Shown here: positions 18,422-28,146 of the stretch, piece by piece
How the letters are laid out: every line of letters begins with the position of its first letter
Numbering within the stretch: the stretch's first letter is position 1
From: Candidatus Accumulibacter iunctus
Lineage (GTDB): Bacteria > Pseudomonadota > Gammaproteobacteria > Burkholderiales > Rhodocyclaceae
Length of the DNA stretch: 64,000 nucleotides
Direction of reading: 5' to 3'
Assembly (NCBI GenBank): GCA_002345025.1
Contig: DDUX01000154.1
Coordinates: 101,986 to 165,985, forward strand
Notes under the pieces: generated by a model
Seen by the model: only the letters and a program-made list of their open reading frames with translations
Told to the model about the DNA's origin: nothing
The model's database searches: none
Position numbers and translations under genes: made by a program

Positions 18422-19100
18422 GGTCGTTCTCGCCTGCAAGGGCCTGCGCAAGATCTATCGCCAGGGCGACAGCGATGTGCCGGTACTGCTCGGCGTCGAC
18501 CTCGAGGTTCACGTCGGCGAGCGACTGGCGATCGTCGGCGCATCGGGCTCGGGGAAGAGCACGCTGCTGCATCTGCTGGGGGGCCTCGACGCCGCCAGCG
18601 CTGGCGAGGTACAGCTGATGGGCTGCGATCTGCAGGCGATCGCCGACGCCGAGCGCGGGCAGTTGCGCAACCGCCACCTCGGCTTCGTCTATCAGTTTCA
18701 TCATCTGCTGGCCGAGTTTACGGCCCTCGAGAACGTTGCCATGCCGCTTTACATCCGGCGGCTGACGAAGGACGAAGCCGAGGCGCGCGCGGCGGCAGTG
18801 CTCGGCGAGGTCGGACTCGGTCACCGCCTGCGGCACACACCAGCCGAGCTCTCGGGTGGCGAGCGGCAGCGGGCGGCGATCGCCCGTGCACTGGTCACCG
18901 AACCGGCCTGCGTGCTGGCCGACGAGCCGACCGGCAACCTTGATCGGCAGACCGCGGCCAGCGTTTTCGAGCTGATGCTCGAGCTCAATCGTTCACGCCG
19001 GACGAGTTTCGTGATCGTCACCCACGATCCGGCGCTGGCCGGGCGCGCCGAACGCATCCTGACGCTGCGCGACGGCCGCCTGCAGCCTGACGGCGGCTAG
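18414..19100 (+). CDS. lolD: Lipoprotein-releasing system ATP-binding protein LolD
   Basis: 228-residue ATPase of the LolCDE lipoprotein exporter. Walker A GASGSGKSTLL, signature LSGGERQR, Walker B CVLADEPTGNLD and the LolD-typical QFHHLLAEFTALENVAMP are all present. The ATG overlaps the end of lolC by 8 bp, so the two are translationally coupled. This is the canonical lolD, distinct from the longer LolD-like ATPase at 10.4 kb. Confidence 0.94.
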   Translation: MSEVVLACKGLRKIYRQGDSDVPVLLGVDLEVHVGERLAIVGASGSGKSTLLHLLGGLDAASAGEVQLMGCDLQAIADAERGQLRNRHLGFVYQFHHLLAEFTALENVAMPLYIRRLTKDEAEARAAAVLGEVGLGHRLRHTPAELSGGERQRAAIARALVTEPACVLADEPTGNLDRQTAASVFELMLELNRSRRTSFVIVTHDPALAGRAERILTLRDGRLQPDGG

Positions 19101-19191
19101 GCTGCCGCCAGCTGCCTCCGGGATTCGTCGCTCCGGCTGGCGGGAAGAAAGCAATGCTCCCACCAGCGACGAACAAGAGAAGGAGACAACC

Positions 19192-21213
19192 ATGAAGTCC
19201 TTGTTTGCCCCGGCCATCGTCCTCCTCAACCAGGTTGGCTATCGCCGCAAGTTCGCCATCATGGGGCTGCTGGCGCTGGTGGCCAGCGCCGTCCTCGTCT
19301 GGAACCTCTATCACAGCCTGCACCGGGTGATCGACAGTTCACGGCGTGAACTCGCAGGGGTGCAGGTCATCAAGCCGCTGACCCGCGTCGTGCAGCATCT
19401 GCAGGTGCACCGCGGATTGTCTTCGGGAGTCCTCGGCGGCAGTGAGGAGATGAAGGACCGGCGGGCGGCGCGCCAGGGCGAGGTCAGCGCGGCGCTAAAC
19501 GCTGCCGGCGCAACCCTGTCGCCACGGCTGGCGGCAAGCGAGGCCTGGAAGAACATCCTTGACGCCTGGGCCAGCATCGAGAAGGACGGACTCGACCTGA
19601 TCCAGCGCGAGAACTTCCTCGCCCACAACCGGCTCGTCGAAGATCTTCTCGCCTTTCAGGTGACGGTTGCCGACGAGTATGCATTGACCAACGATCCGGA
19701 CATCGATGTCAGCTATCTGATCGACACCGCAGTGGACAGGTCGCCGCAGGCGATCGAGCGCATGGGCCAGCTGCGGGCTCTGGGTACCGGCGTGCTGACA
19801 CGGAAGCAGCCATTGGTGCTGTTGCAACAGGTCGAGTTCACCGTCCTGCTGGCCGAACTCAACGTTGCGGTGAGCGGCCTGCGGCGCAACGTCGAGAAGA
19901 CCGCGCAGTACCACCCGACGCTGAAGTCGTCGCTGCAGGCTTCAGTCGCCGACATCAGCGATGCGGCCGGCAAGGTCACCGCACTGGTCAACCAGGACAT
20001 CCTCTCGGGCACCTTCGCGACCGCCCCGGGCGACTACTTCGCGCTGACCACCGCCTCGCTCGAGAAGGGCTACAAGGAGATTTTCGATACGGTTCTGCCG
20101 ACTCTCGAGCGCCTGCTGCAGGAACGGATCGATCGCGCCGAGCGCAACCTCGTGCTGAGCATCTCGCTGTCGGTTCTCATCCTGCTGCTCTACGCGTATG
20201 TCTCGATCGGACTCTATTTCGCCATCCGTGGCAGCATCGACCGCCTCGCCGAGAGCGCGCGCACGATTGCCACCGGCGATCTCGGAGTGCGCGTCGATCT
20301 CGGCACGCGCGATGAACTCAAGCTGGTGGGCGACAGCCTCAATGACATGCTCGCGGGCTTTCGCGGTCTGTTGCAGAACGTGCATCACGGTGCCCGGGAA
20401 GTCCTCGGCGCGACCAAGACACTGGCGACGTCGGCGGCGCACATCAAGGGCAGCAGTGAGCAGCAGAGCCAAGCGGCGGCGAGTATGGCGGCGGCGATCG
20501 AGGACATGCGCGCGCGCATCGAGCGTCTGTCGGCCGATGCCCGCGATGCCGACCGCATCGCCAGTCGGGCTGGCGAGCTCTCGGCCGAAGGCGGCCGGGC
20601 GGTCGGCGATGTCGTGCGCGAGATCGAGCGCATTGCCGAAGTGGTCAAGCAGTCGGCGGCGATCGTCGGCGAACTCGGCAGCCGTTCCGAGCGCATCTCG
20701 GCAGTCGTCAGCGTGATCAAGGAGATCGCCGACCAGACCAACCTGCTGGCGCTCAATGCGGCGATCGAGGCAGCGCGGGCCGGCGAATCGGGACGCGGCT
20801 TCGCCGTCGTTGCCGACGAGGTGCGCAAACTCGCCGAACGCACCGGTCGGTCGACACAGGAAATCTCGGAGATGATCACCGCCATCCAGAGCGGTACCCA
20901 GAATGCCGTGACGAGCATGAAGCTCGGTGTCAGCCGGGTTGCCGAGGGCGTCACGCTGGCGACGCGCGCTGGCCAGTCGATCACGGAGATCGGCGGCAAC
21001 GCGGCGCAGGTGGTGAGCAAGGTCGCCGCTATCTCGCAGGCCCTGCACGAGCAGAGCGCGGCCAGCAGCGACATCGCGCGCAACGTCGAGAGCGTCGCGC
21101 GGATGGCGGAAGCGAACAGCACGGCGGTCGCCGGCAACGCCGGCACGGCCGAGCAGCTCGAGCACCTGTCGACCGGTCTGGAGAGCGAGGTGCGTCGCTT
21201 CCGGCTCGGCTGA
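19192..21213 (+). CDS. Methyl-accepting chemotaxis protein
   Basis: 673-residue chemoreceptor. First membrane span about residues 22-45, a helical periplasmic sensor of about 270 residues with LQVHRGLSSGVLGG (reminiscent of nitrate-sensing NIT domains, which begin with LQxERG), second span about 325-350, HAMP, then the MCP signalling domain whose tip is DQTNLLALNAAIEAARAGE. Ligand unknown; a NIT-like sensor suggests nitrate or nitrite but this is weak. A strong AAGGAGA lies seven bases upstream of the start. It stands alone, with no che genes nearby. Confidence 0.9.
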   Translation: MKSLFAPAIVLLNQVGYRRKFAIMGLLALVASAVLVWNLYHSLHRVIDSSRRELAGVQVIKPLTRVVQHLQVHRGLSSGVLGGSEEMKDRRAARQGEVSAALNAAGATLSPRLAASEAWKNILDAWASIEKDGLDLIQRENFLAHNRLVEDLLAFQVTVADEYALTNDPDIDVSYLIDTAVDRSPQAIERMGQLRALGTGVLTRKQPLVLLQQVEFTVLLAELNVAVSGLRRNVEKTAQYHPTLKSSLQASVADISDAAGKVTALVNQDILSGTFATAPGDYFALTTASLEKGYKEIFDTVLPTLERLLQERIDRAERNLVLSISLSVLILLLYAYVSIGLYFAIRGSIDRLAESARTIATGDLGVRVDLGTRDELKLVGDSLNDMLAGFRGLLQNVHHGAREVLGATKTLATSAAHIKGSSEQQSQAAASMAAAIEDMRARIERLSADARDADRIASRAGELSAEGGRAVGDVVREIERIAEVVKQSAAIVGELGSRSERISAVVSVIKEIADQTNLLALNAAIEAARAGESGRGFAVVADEVRKLAERTGRSTQEISEMITAIQSGTQNAVTSMKLGVSRVAEGVTLATRAGQSITEIGGNAAQVVSKVAAISQALHEQSAASSDIARNVESVARMAEANSTAVAGNAGTAEQLEHLSTGLESEVRRFRLG

Positions 21214-21444
21214 GAGCTTGCGCCGCCATCGTTCCGAGCATGCGGGGATGCGCGGCGGGTGGCAGCGAACGACGAGGCACTGCCTGTGGATGGGCGACGA
21301 GTGAGCGAGCGGGCAGGGCCGCAGAGCGGCGGCGCAGCAGATGCAGGCACGAGCGCCAAGTTTTTCTCCGGCGCTCTCCCGACGCGTTGGCTGCAGCCGC
21401 GGCGAAACACGGGCAGCAGCTGCAGGCGTCTGCCCTGATTGCCC

Positions 21445-23763
21445 ATGCGCAGCAACATCATCGCTTTCGCGTGCGGCGTCGGCTTCCTGCAGATGCAGGA
21501 GGCTGTGCCCGCGTGGCCACTGCTCCTGGCCCTACTGCTGACCGCCCTGGCGCTGCTCTGGCCGGGTTGGCGGCAGGGCCGGCTGCGGCGAGGGCTGGTG
21601 CTGCTGGGTTGCACGGTGCTCGGTTTCGCCTGGGCGGCGCTGCTCGCCGAACAGCGACTGCGTGATCAGCTGCCGGTAGCCTGGGAGGGGCGCGACGTGC
21701 AGTTGGTCGGGGTCATCGCCGCCCTGCCGCATGCCTTCGAGCGCGGCGAACGCTTCGCCTTCGACGTCGAGTCGGTCGAGACGGCCGCTGCCGTCGTGCC
21801 GCAGCGGATCATGCTCTCCTGGTATCACGGCTGGCTCGAGGACGAGTGGCGCGAAGGCCTGAAGATTCGCCCCGGTGAGCGCTGGCGCTTCACCGTTCGC
21901 CTCAAGCGGCCGCACGGCAACGCCAATCCGCTGGCATTCGACTACGAGGCCTGGCTCTTCGAGCGCAACCTGCGGGCGACCGGTTACGTTCGCCCGCAGG
22001 CGGCGACGCAGCGCCTCGACGATTTCGTCGTCCGACCCTCCTACCTCATCGAGCGCCTGCGCGACCGGCTGCGCCAGTCCTTCGACGAGGTGCTCGGCGA
22101 CGCCCCCTACGCCGGTGTACTCGTTGCACTCGCGGTTGGCGACCAGCAGGCGATCCCCGGCGAGCAGTGGCGACTCTTCCGGCAGACCGGTGTCACCCAC
22201 CTGATGTCGATTTCCGGTCTGCACGTGACGATGGTGGCAGCCCTCTGCGGTAGCCTCGTCGGCTGGCTGTGGCGGCGCAGCGAGCGGCTCCTGCTCGCCC
22301 TGCCGGCACAGAAGGTGGCGATCGCTGCCGGCTGGCTGGCGGCCTTCGGCTACGCCCTGCTCGCCGGCTTCGCCGTGCCGGCGCAGCGGACGCTGTACAT
22401 GCTGACGGTGGTCGCGCTGGCGCTGTGGTCCGGGCGCAACCTCGGCGCCAGCCGCAGCCTGCTGCTGGCGCTGCTGGCCGTGCTGCTGCTCGATCCATGG
22501 GCGGTGTTGGCGCCAGGCTTCTGGCTCTCGTTCGCCGCCGTCGCCGTCCTCTTCTTCATCGGCACGGCGCGACTCGGCAGTCAACGCGGCTGGCGCGCGG
22601 CGCTGGCCAACTGGGGAGCGACGCAATGGGCGGTGACGCTGGGTACGCTGCCATTGCTGCTGCTCCTCTTCCAGCAATTCTCGCTCGTCTCGCCGCTGGC
22701 CAACGCCGTGGCGATCCCGCTGGTCAGCTTTGTCATCACGCCGCTGGCGCTGCTCTTCGTCGTCCTCCCCTGGCCACCGCTGCTGTCGCTGGCGCATGAA
22801 CTGCTGGCGGTCCTGATGGCCTGTCTGGAGTGGTTGGCGGGCTGGCCGCTGTGGGAGCAGCCGGCGCCGCCGCTGCCGGCGACGGTGCTGGCGGTGGTCG
22901 GTGTCGTCTGGCTGTTGCTGCCGCGCGGCTTTCCGGCCCGCTGGCTCGGCGTCTGCCTGCTGCTGCCGGCTCTCGTGTGGCCGGCCGCGCGGCCGGCAGC
23001 CGGCGAGGCCTGGGTCGAGGTGCTCGACGTCGGCCAGGGACTGGCGGTCGTCGTGCGGACCGCCGGCCACAGCCTGCTCTACGACACCGGCCCGCTGTAC
23101 AGCGCCGAGTCGGATGCCGGCCAGCGCATCATCGTTCCCTACCTGCGGGCGCACGGGGTGCGACGAATCGACACGCTGATCGTCACCCACCGCGACAAGG
23201 ATCATTCCGGCGGCGTCGTTGCCGTCGAGGAAGCGCTGCCGATCGTACGCCGGCTCTCGTCGGTGCCCGAACTCCAGCCCGAACCCTGCGTCGACGGCCA
23301 GTCGTGGGAATGGGACGGGGTGCGGTTCAGCATCCTTCATCCAGTTGCCCCCGACTACGAGCGCAAGGCCGCGCGCAGCAACAACATGAGCTGCGTGCTG
23401 CAGGTCAGCAGCGCCTGGGGCAGCGTCCTGCTCACCGCCGACATTGAGGCGCGCGACGAACAGGCGCTGCTCGCGCGCGCCGCCGCCAGACTGCCGAGCG
23501 ATGTCCTGCTGGTGCCGCATCACGGTAGTGGAACCTCTTCGACGCCGCCGTTCATTGCCGCCGTCGGCGCGCGCGAGGCGATCATCCCGGTTGGCTACCG
23601 CAACCGCTTCCAGCATCCGCGGGCGGATGTCGTTGACCGCTATGCCGGCAGCCGGCTGTGGCGGACCGATCGCGATGGCGCGATTCGCATCACGCTGGCG
23701 GCGGCAGGAATGTCCGTGTCGGCGTCCCGCAGCGAGTACCGGCGGTACTGGCACGGACAGTGA
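21445..23763 (+). CDS. comEC: DNA internalisation competence protein ComEC/Rec2
   Basis: 772-residue inner-membrane channel protein for uptake of transforming DNA. An N-terminal oligonucleotide-binding-like domain is followed by the ComEC core with many membrane spans (LMSISGLHVTMVAAL is the family signature) and a C-terminal metallo-beta-lactamase domain (THRDKDHSGG; LLVPHHGSGTS). ATG at 21445 is preferred over an in-frame TTG two codons upstream. Together with type IV pilus genes at 30-34 kb this suggests the organism can be naturally transformable. The 231 bp upstream show nothing recognisable. Confidence 0.92.
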   Translation: MRSNIIAFACGVGFLQMQEAVPAWPLLLALLLTALALLWPGWRQGRLRRGLVLLGCTVLGFAWAALLAEQRLRDQLPVAWEGRDVQLVGVIAALPHAFERGERFAFDVESVETAAAVVPQRIMLSWYHGWLEDEWREGLKIRPGERWRFTVRLKRPHGNANPLAFDYEAWLFERNLRATGYVRPQAATQRLDDFVVRPSYLIERLRDRLRQSFDEVLGDAPYAGVLVALAVGDQQAIPGEQWRLFRQTGVTHLMSISGLHVTMVAALCGSLVGWLWRRSERLLLALPAQKVAIAAGWLAAFGYALLAGFAVPAQRTLYMLTVVALALWSGRNLGASRSLLLALLAVLLLDPWAVLAPGFWLSFAAVAVLFFIGTARLGSQRGWRAALANWGATQWAVTLGTLPLLLLLFQQFSLVSPLANAVAIPLVSFVITPLALLFVVLPWPPLLSLAHELLAVLMACLEWLAGWPLWEQPAPPLPATVLAVVGVVWLLLPRGFPARWLGVCLLLPALVWPAARPAAGEAWVEVLDVGQGLAVVVRTAGHSLLYDTGPLYSAESDAGQRIIVPYLRAHGVRRIDTLIVTHRDKDHSGGVVAVEEALPIVRRLSSVPELQPEPCVDGQSWEWDGVRFSILHPVAPDYERKAARSNNMSCVLQVSSAWGSVLLTADIEARDEQALLARAAARLPSDVLLVPHHGSGTSSTPPFIAAVGAREAIIPVGYRNRFQHPRADVVDRYAGSRLWRTDRDGAIRITLAAAGMSVSASRSEYRRYWHGQ

Positions 23764-23947
23764 TCGCGTGCGCTGGCGGTGTCGGCGCTGCCTTTGCTGT
23801 TCCGCTGCTGGACGCGACCCGGATCCTGCGTCACGCAGGGAACATGCGCACGGCGTCGGCCAGTTGTGCTCGCTGCCCGGGGCGCGCCGACGTCGACCGG
23901 GCGTGATGAGGTGCTATTGTTGCGCTTCAACAGGAGAGCCTCCCGCC

Positions 23948-24400
23948 ATGAAGATCTGGGTCGATGCCGACGCCTGTCCGGCCGCAATCAAGGACATCCT
24001 CTATCGCGCGGCAAACCGGGTGCAGATTCCGCTGACGCTGATTGCCAACCAGATGTTGCGGCCGCCGCCGTCGCCCTGGATTCGCGCGCTGCAGGTGCCG
24101 GCGGGATTCGATGTTGCTGATCGCCGCATCGTCGATGAGGTGGTCGCAGGCGATCTGGTCGTCACCGCCGACGTGCCGCTGGCGGCGCAGGTGATAGCCA
24201 AGGGCGCCAGCGTGCTCGAGCCGCGTGGCGATTTGCTCGACGCGGGCAACATCGACGAGCGACTGGGCCTGCGCAATTTCCTGGAAGGGCTGCGCAGCAG
24301 CGGCGTGGACACCGGCGGACCGGCTGCCTTCTCGGCGGGCGACCGGCAGGCCTTCGCCAATCGGCTCGACCGCCTGCTCGCGAGCCGGCCAGTTCCCTAG
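23948..24400 (+). CDS. YaiI/YqxD family protein (DUF188)
   Basis: 150-residue cytoplasmic protein of the UPF0178 / DUF188 family, with a PIN-like fold. Signatures: KIWVDADACP at the N-terminus, VTADVPLA and LDAGNIDERL. Role not established in the family. AGGAGAG upstream fits the start. Full family length. Confidence 0.92.
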   Translation: MKIWVDADACPAAIKDILYRAANRVQIPLTLIANQMLRPPPSPWIRALQVPAGFDVADRRIVDEVVAGDLVVTADVPLAAQVIAKGASVLEPRGDLLDAGNIDERLGLRNFLEGLRSSGVDTGGPAAFSAGDRQAFANRLDRLLASRPVP

Positions 24401-24606
24401 CCGCCGGTCGCCGGCCGCCGCTGGCAACGAGAGCAACCGTGGGCGGAGGAGGCGTTGGGAAGGTGAACGTGAAATCGTAGGTCTGCGTGCGATTTTGCAT
24501 TGAAGGTGTTGAAGTCCTGCGTGTCGGTCAGCCAGTTCTCCGAACCGATTGCACAGAGTGGGCAGGTTGCGTCGAGTGGACGATTTGTCCCCTGGTTCGC
24601 CACGAG
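24401..24606. other. Intergenic stretch beside gene remnants
   Basis: Between the YaiI/YqxD gene and a response-regulator remnant. No gene convincingly supported. On the minus strand an open frame through here contains a lone CPLC pair but lacks a start or homology I can name. Together with 24607-24905 it makes a 505-bp gap between intact genes. Confidence 0.5.
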
Positions 24607-24804
24607 TGTCTGGTCCTGGTAGCTGGGAGTGACGACCGTCTTGCCGGGATGCGTGGGCTGGATGGTCTGTCCGTGCTTCGGGAAGGCTATCCGGGCGTCC
24701 CGGTCGTGGTCGTCTCGTGTGCCGATGACGCAGTGACGATACGCCGATCGATCGATGCCGGCGCGATGGGCTTCATTCCGCTCGGTTCGGCAACAAAGTG
24801 GTGA
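24607..24804 (+). pseudogene. Remnant of a NarL/FixJ-type response-regulator receiver domain
   Basis: The frame encodes CLVLV, then GMRGLDGLSVLREGYP, VPVVVVSCADD and DAGAMGFIPLGSATK, which line up with beta3 to beta5 of a LuxR-type receiver (where intact proteins have LVLLDLxxPGMDGL and AGAMGFIPKSS). The phospho-acceptor Asp position is lost, the N-terminal third does not match, and the frame stops after SATKW before helix 5 and the DNA-binding domain. A decayed gene fragment, not a functional regulator. Confidence 0.65.
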
Positions 24805-24905
24805 CTGACGCGCTCTCTGACGGCAGTTCTGACACAGTTCCTCCTGCAGGATTGATGCCGGAGGGGCGAAGAACGGCGATGAACGCCGCTGTCCACCTGC
24901 CTCGA

Positions 24906-26489
24906 CTACCGCCGCAGGTAGGAGAGCGCCTTCGGCAGTACGACATTGTTGCCGAAGGCATCTTCGCCGTAGCCGTGGCGGGCCAGGACATCGAGATCGG
25001 CGAGGACGCGCCTGTCGCCAGTGAAAGTCACCGTCAGATCGGTGCGGATGTCCAACTGGCCCGTCGCCTGCAACTGGGCAATCTCGGCGACGCTGTTCTC
25101 GAGGACGCTGCCCTCTCGGTGGCCGAACTGGTCGGAGAACTGGAGGGGCTGGCGGTAGAGCATGATCCTGCCCTCGTCGGCAAGGCAATGCACGATCGCC
25201 CGCACGGCGGCGGTAACGCTTTCCGGTGTGCCGGCGTCGGCACAGAGGGGACGGACACGGGCGATCTCCGACGCGAGCCAGCGCCGCTTGCGGGCGTTGA
25301 TCGTCTCGTTGGCGCGAAACAGTTCGAACGGCGAGGCGGCATCGAAGAGCTGGTCGTCGAGTTGCATCAGTACCGAACTGCCGTAGTAGGCGACGACGCG
25401 CGCGACGAGGTTGGCGGGGCGGACGTGGAAGCCCCGATAACTGGGTACCGGTACCTCGAGGCGCCCCGACTCGGCGTAGCGGTGCACGAGAGCCTGACTC
25501 AGGCGCTGGCCACCTGCCAGGTAGTCGCTCGAGAAGGCCATCGCGTAGCCGAAAAGCGTCGCCATGGTGGCGTCGGCATCGACTACCGGCCGTTCGCGGA
25601 GAACGGCGTCGGCCGTGTGCGGGCTGGCGTGCCGCTCGTAGTAATGCGCCAGGTCGGTGGCGATCTCGAGCAGATGGTAAATGATGCTGGCGTGTCCGCG
25701 CAGGATCGGCAGGTCGCCGTCGGAGCTTTCCATCGAGGTGCCGGCGACATGGGTGTCGTAGAGGGACTGCAGGTTGTGGAAGCGAAAGGTGAGCTGGCGC
25801 AGGCGCTCCTCGCTGACCGGGTCAGGGAAGCAGGCGGCATACTCCGCGGGCGCGACGCGGGCCGCTGTGCGCAGCACTTCGCCCTCGGCTGCCAGGTTGA
25901 GGAACTCGGTCGCCAGGTGGGTGACGGTGGTGGCGGCGTCGCCGGTGATCCGGTCGCCGCGGTCACGGGCGAGGCGGCCCGCCGGCAACGGTTCACCGTT
26001 GTCGACGGGCACCGGAGCAATGAGCGAGACGTCGATGCCGACCGCCTGTGCTTCCTCGAGCAGAGCGCCGGCGACCGCGGCGACGACGCCACCGAGCAGT
26101 CGCAGCCGGTCACAGGTCGCCGCCGGGAAATCGGCTTCGACCGGCAGCAGCCGGTAGGTGGGCAGGCGGCGCTGCAGGTAGGCGAGCACCTGGCCGATGC
26201 GGGCAAAGTTCTTCAGGCACGCCACCAAGGCACGGAACCGGCTCCAGTGATGATTCTGGCGGGCGCCGTACTCGTCCAGCAGCGTTTCCATCTGCTCCGC
26301 CTCCAGCAGCAGGCGGCCGATCAGCTGTCGCGCCAGAAGCGTCTCATCCGTCCGCATGGCGGACAGGGTGCTGGCAAGTTCGAGCAGAACCCGGCCGCGC
26401 TTGCGGGCCAGGCCGCAGAACTCCCTGTCGCCGATCCGCTCGGCGGATGGCTCGCCCGTGGTGGCGGCGTCTTGCGTCGATTCGTCCAT
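24906..26489 (-). CDS. Large protein with HPr-like segment
   Basis: 527-residue, mostly helical cytoplasmic protein. Near residues 350-400 it carries YRGFHVRPANLVARVV, which resembles the active-site region of HPr phosphocarriers (G-L-H-A-R-P-A), with His355 in the place of the phosphorylated histidine. The rest (residues 1-340) is unrecognised, rich in Leu/Ala and Arg, and contains YDTHVAGTSMESSDGD. HPr itself is about 90 residues, so this is a fusion or a distant relative; no PTS gene is near. Start at ATG 26489, AAAGGA immediately upstream; the frame remains open to 26579. Confidence 0.7.
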   Translation of the reverse strand: MDESTQDAATTGEPSAERIGDREFCGLARKRGRVLLELASTLSAMRTDETLLARQLIGRLLLEAEQMETLLDEYGARQNHHWSRFRALVACLKNFARIGQVLAYLQRRLPTYRLLPVEADFPAATCDRLRLLGGVVAAVAGALLEEAQAVGIDVSLIAPVPVDNGEPLPAGRLARDRGDRITGDAATTVTHLATEFLNLAAEGEVLRTAARVAPAEYAACFPDPVSEERLRQLTFRFHNLQSLYDTHVAGTSMESSDGDLPILRGHASIIYHLLEIATDLAHYYERHASPHTADAVLRERPVVDADATMATLFGYAMAFSSDYLAGGQRLSQALVHRYAESGRLEVPVPSYRGFHVRPANLVARVVAYYGSSVLMQLDDQLFDAASPFELFRANETINARKRRWLASEIARVRPLCADAGTPESVTAAVRAIVHCLADEGRIMLYRQPLQFSDQFGHREGSVLENSVAEIAQLQATGQLDIRTDLTVTFTGDRRVLADLDVLARHGYGEDAFGNNVVLPKALSYLRR

Positions 26490-26759
26490 GTCCTTTCTCT
26501 CTCTTACGGCTTCGTGTGCCGGGCTCACGCGCGACATTTTCCGACGAATCGGGGGCGCGCAGAGCAAAATCGGCAGCAATTCCGCGCCGAACGGCGTACG
26601 TCGCCTGCCCGCCGGTCTTCGGGCGCGCCGCCGACGGCGAACTGCGCTTGCGCGTCGTGGCTGGCAACATCAGCATGTCACCTTGCCGCCGGCAGCATCC
26701 GGGCGGCGCTGATCGGGCATGTTGGCGAAGACCTTCGGGCGCTCGCCTTGCCCGGATGA
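26490..26759. other. Intergenic stretch without recognisable gene
   Basis: Upstream of the HPr-like gene and just before an alpha/beta-hydrolase remnant. Nothing supportable found; with the following remnant and 26940-27247 it forms a 758-bp region free of intact genes. Confidence 0.5.
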
Positions 26760-26939
26760 GGAGGGCTGCGCGTCCCCGACCCGTTCGAGTACGCGACGAT
26801 GTGCCAGATCGACTGTATCGCCGAGGCGGCGCCCGACGTCACGCTGCTCAAGCTCACGAACTGCGGGCATTCGCCGCTGCGCGATCAGCCAGAGGCCGTC
26901 ACCGAGGCCATCAAGCGGCTTGTCGAGCGGCTGGATTGA
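26760..26939 (+). pseudogene. C-terminal remnant of an alpha/beta hydrolase
   Basis: After an in-frame stop at 26757 the frame reads LRVPDPFEYATMCQIDCIA, then LLKLTNCGHSPLRDQPEAV and a terminal helix. This matches the end of alpha/beta hydrolases, including the catalytic His in GCGHSPHRDQ-type motifs and the FEYAT/EYGT segment; the preceding strand carrying the Asp loop is deleted. No start, nucleophile elbow or oxyanion loop remains upstream. Gene relic. Confidence 0.65.
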
Positions 26940-27247
26940 TCAACGCGTCGCTGAGCGCGGCGATGTTGGCATCCTGTGGAGCGGCGGGCGGTAGCGCGGC
27001 GATGGGCATCAGGCCTCGGCTGCGTGGGGAGGAAAGTTCGCCGTCGGTGTCGCGCCGCGTGCGGGCAAGACGTGGCATCGCTGTCCGGCACGATCCCCCT
27101 CCCTTGCCTCTTCGCCACCCTCGGCGACACCCGACCGCTGCCGCGTCGACCATTGGGCCGCCACCCGGCACTCACTTTCAGGTCTCGCTGGGCGGCGAGC
27201 TCCGCTTGCCGGCCGGTGCGACGGTCTGCTGTTGCCCGCGGGATGAG
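26940..27247. other. Intergenic stretch without recognisable gene
   Basis: 308 bp between the hydrolase relic and the convergent end of the ParA gene. Both strands have short open frames of biased Arg/Ala/Pro composition that I consider spurious. No hairpin or repeat stands out. Confidence 0.5.
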
Positions 27248-28045
27248 TCAGGGTTGAGGCGCCGGCAGCGAGAGGCAGTCGTAGAGCGCGTTGAACTCGC
27301 CGCTGAGCTTGTGCCGGGGGTCGAGGTGGATCATGGGTCTGGCCAGGTGATGCGATTCCCGGATCTTGATCGACGCGGAAAGGAATACGGGGAGAACCGG
27401 CAGCCCCTCGGCACGCAGTTCATCGACCAGACGCAACGGCAGATTGGCGCGGGCCTGGTACTGGTTGACGACGATCCCCTCGACGCGCAGGCCCTGGTTG
27501 TGGTCACTCTGGATCTCGCGCACGCTGTCGAGGAGGGAATAGAGCGCGCGCCGCGAGAAATCGTCGCAGTCGAAAGGGATCAGGCAGCGATCGGCAGCAA
27601 TCAGCGCCGAGCGCGTGAAAAAGTTGAGTGCCGGCGGGGTGTCGATGTAGACCTCGTCGTAACCCTCGAGCTTTTCCAGCGCCTCGCGCAGCTTGTACAT
27701 CTTGTAGCGTGACTCCAGCTTGAACTGGACTTCCTCCAGGCGTCCGTCCGACGGCAGCACCGCCAGATTGGGGTATGGCGTCTGGACGACATATGCGGCG
27801 AGCGCTTCTGGGAAAAGTCGGTAGCCGAGGATGTCGTCAAAGAAATTCGCGAGGGTCTTCTTCTGCTCGTCGAGAGCCTGCCCGAGAACGTAGCGCGAAG
27901 CGTTGGCCTGCGGGTCGAGGTCGACCAGCAGCGTGCGTCGACCGCGCTCGGCGGCGACCGCCGCCAGGTTGCAGGTGATGGTTGATTTGCCCACCCCGCC
28001 CTTCTGGTTGAAGATCACTCTGCGCACGCCATTCACCCCGGTCAT
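27248..28045 (-). CDS. ParA family ATPase
   Basis: 265-residue P-loop ATPase of the ParA/MinD superfamily. Deviant Walker A KGGVGKSTITCNLA, LLVDLDPQANAS and the TPPALNF switch are intact. There is no ParB, no parS-like repeat and no gene of a known cargo beside it, so it is an orphan; such solitary ParA proteins in betaproteobacteria may position protein clusters or other cargo. It is not the chromosomal parAB pair. Divergent from nothing: the carboxylesterase gene lies upstream on the same strand, 101 bp away. Confidence 0.88.
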   Translation of the reverse strand: MTGVNGVRRVIFNQKGGVGKSTITCNLAAVAAERGRRTLLVDLDPQANASRYVLGQALDEQKKTLANFFDDILGYRLFPEALAAYVVQTPYPNLAVLPSDGRLEEVQFKLESRYKMYKLREALEKLEGYDEVYIDTPPALNFFTRSALIAADRCLIPFDCDDFSRRALYSLLDSVREIQSDHNQGLRVEGIVVNQYQARANLPLRLVDELRAEGLPVLPVFLSASIKIRESHHLARPMIHLDPRHKLSGEFNALYDCLSLPAPQP

Positions 28046-28146
28046 CGTAAGGAATTGTCGCTAGTGTAGCCAAGTCCCGAAGCAACGTCGACCTGCCGCT
28101 TGTCCGCGGCGCCCGCGCAGCGCATCACTGCCCGGTGGTGCCGGCC

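Noticed and set aside
24397..24640. Minus-strand frame with a CPLC pair
   Set aside because: Only one Cys pair, no start with ribosome-binding site, overlaps the response-regulator relic; no family recognised.
24798..26759. 653-codon open frame on the plus strand
   Set aside because: Lies opposite the HPr-like gene, repetitive G/A/V/R composition, no start signal; shadow frame.
27248..28045. ParA as part of a plasmid or chromosome partition locus
   Set aside because: No parB, no parS-like repeats and no replication gene nearby.
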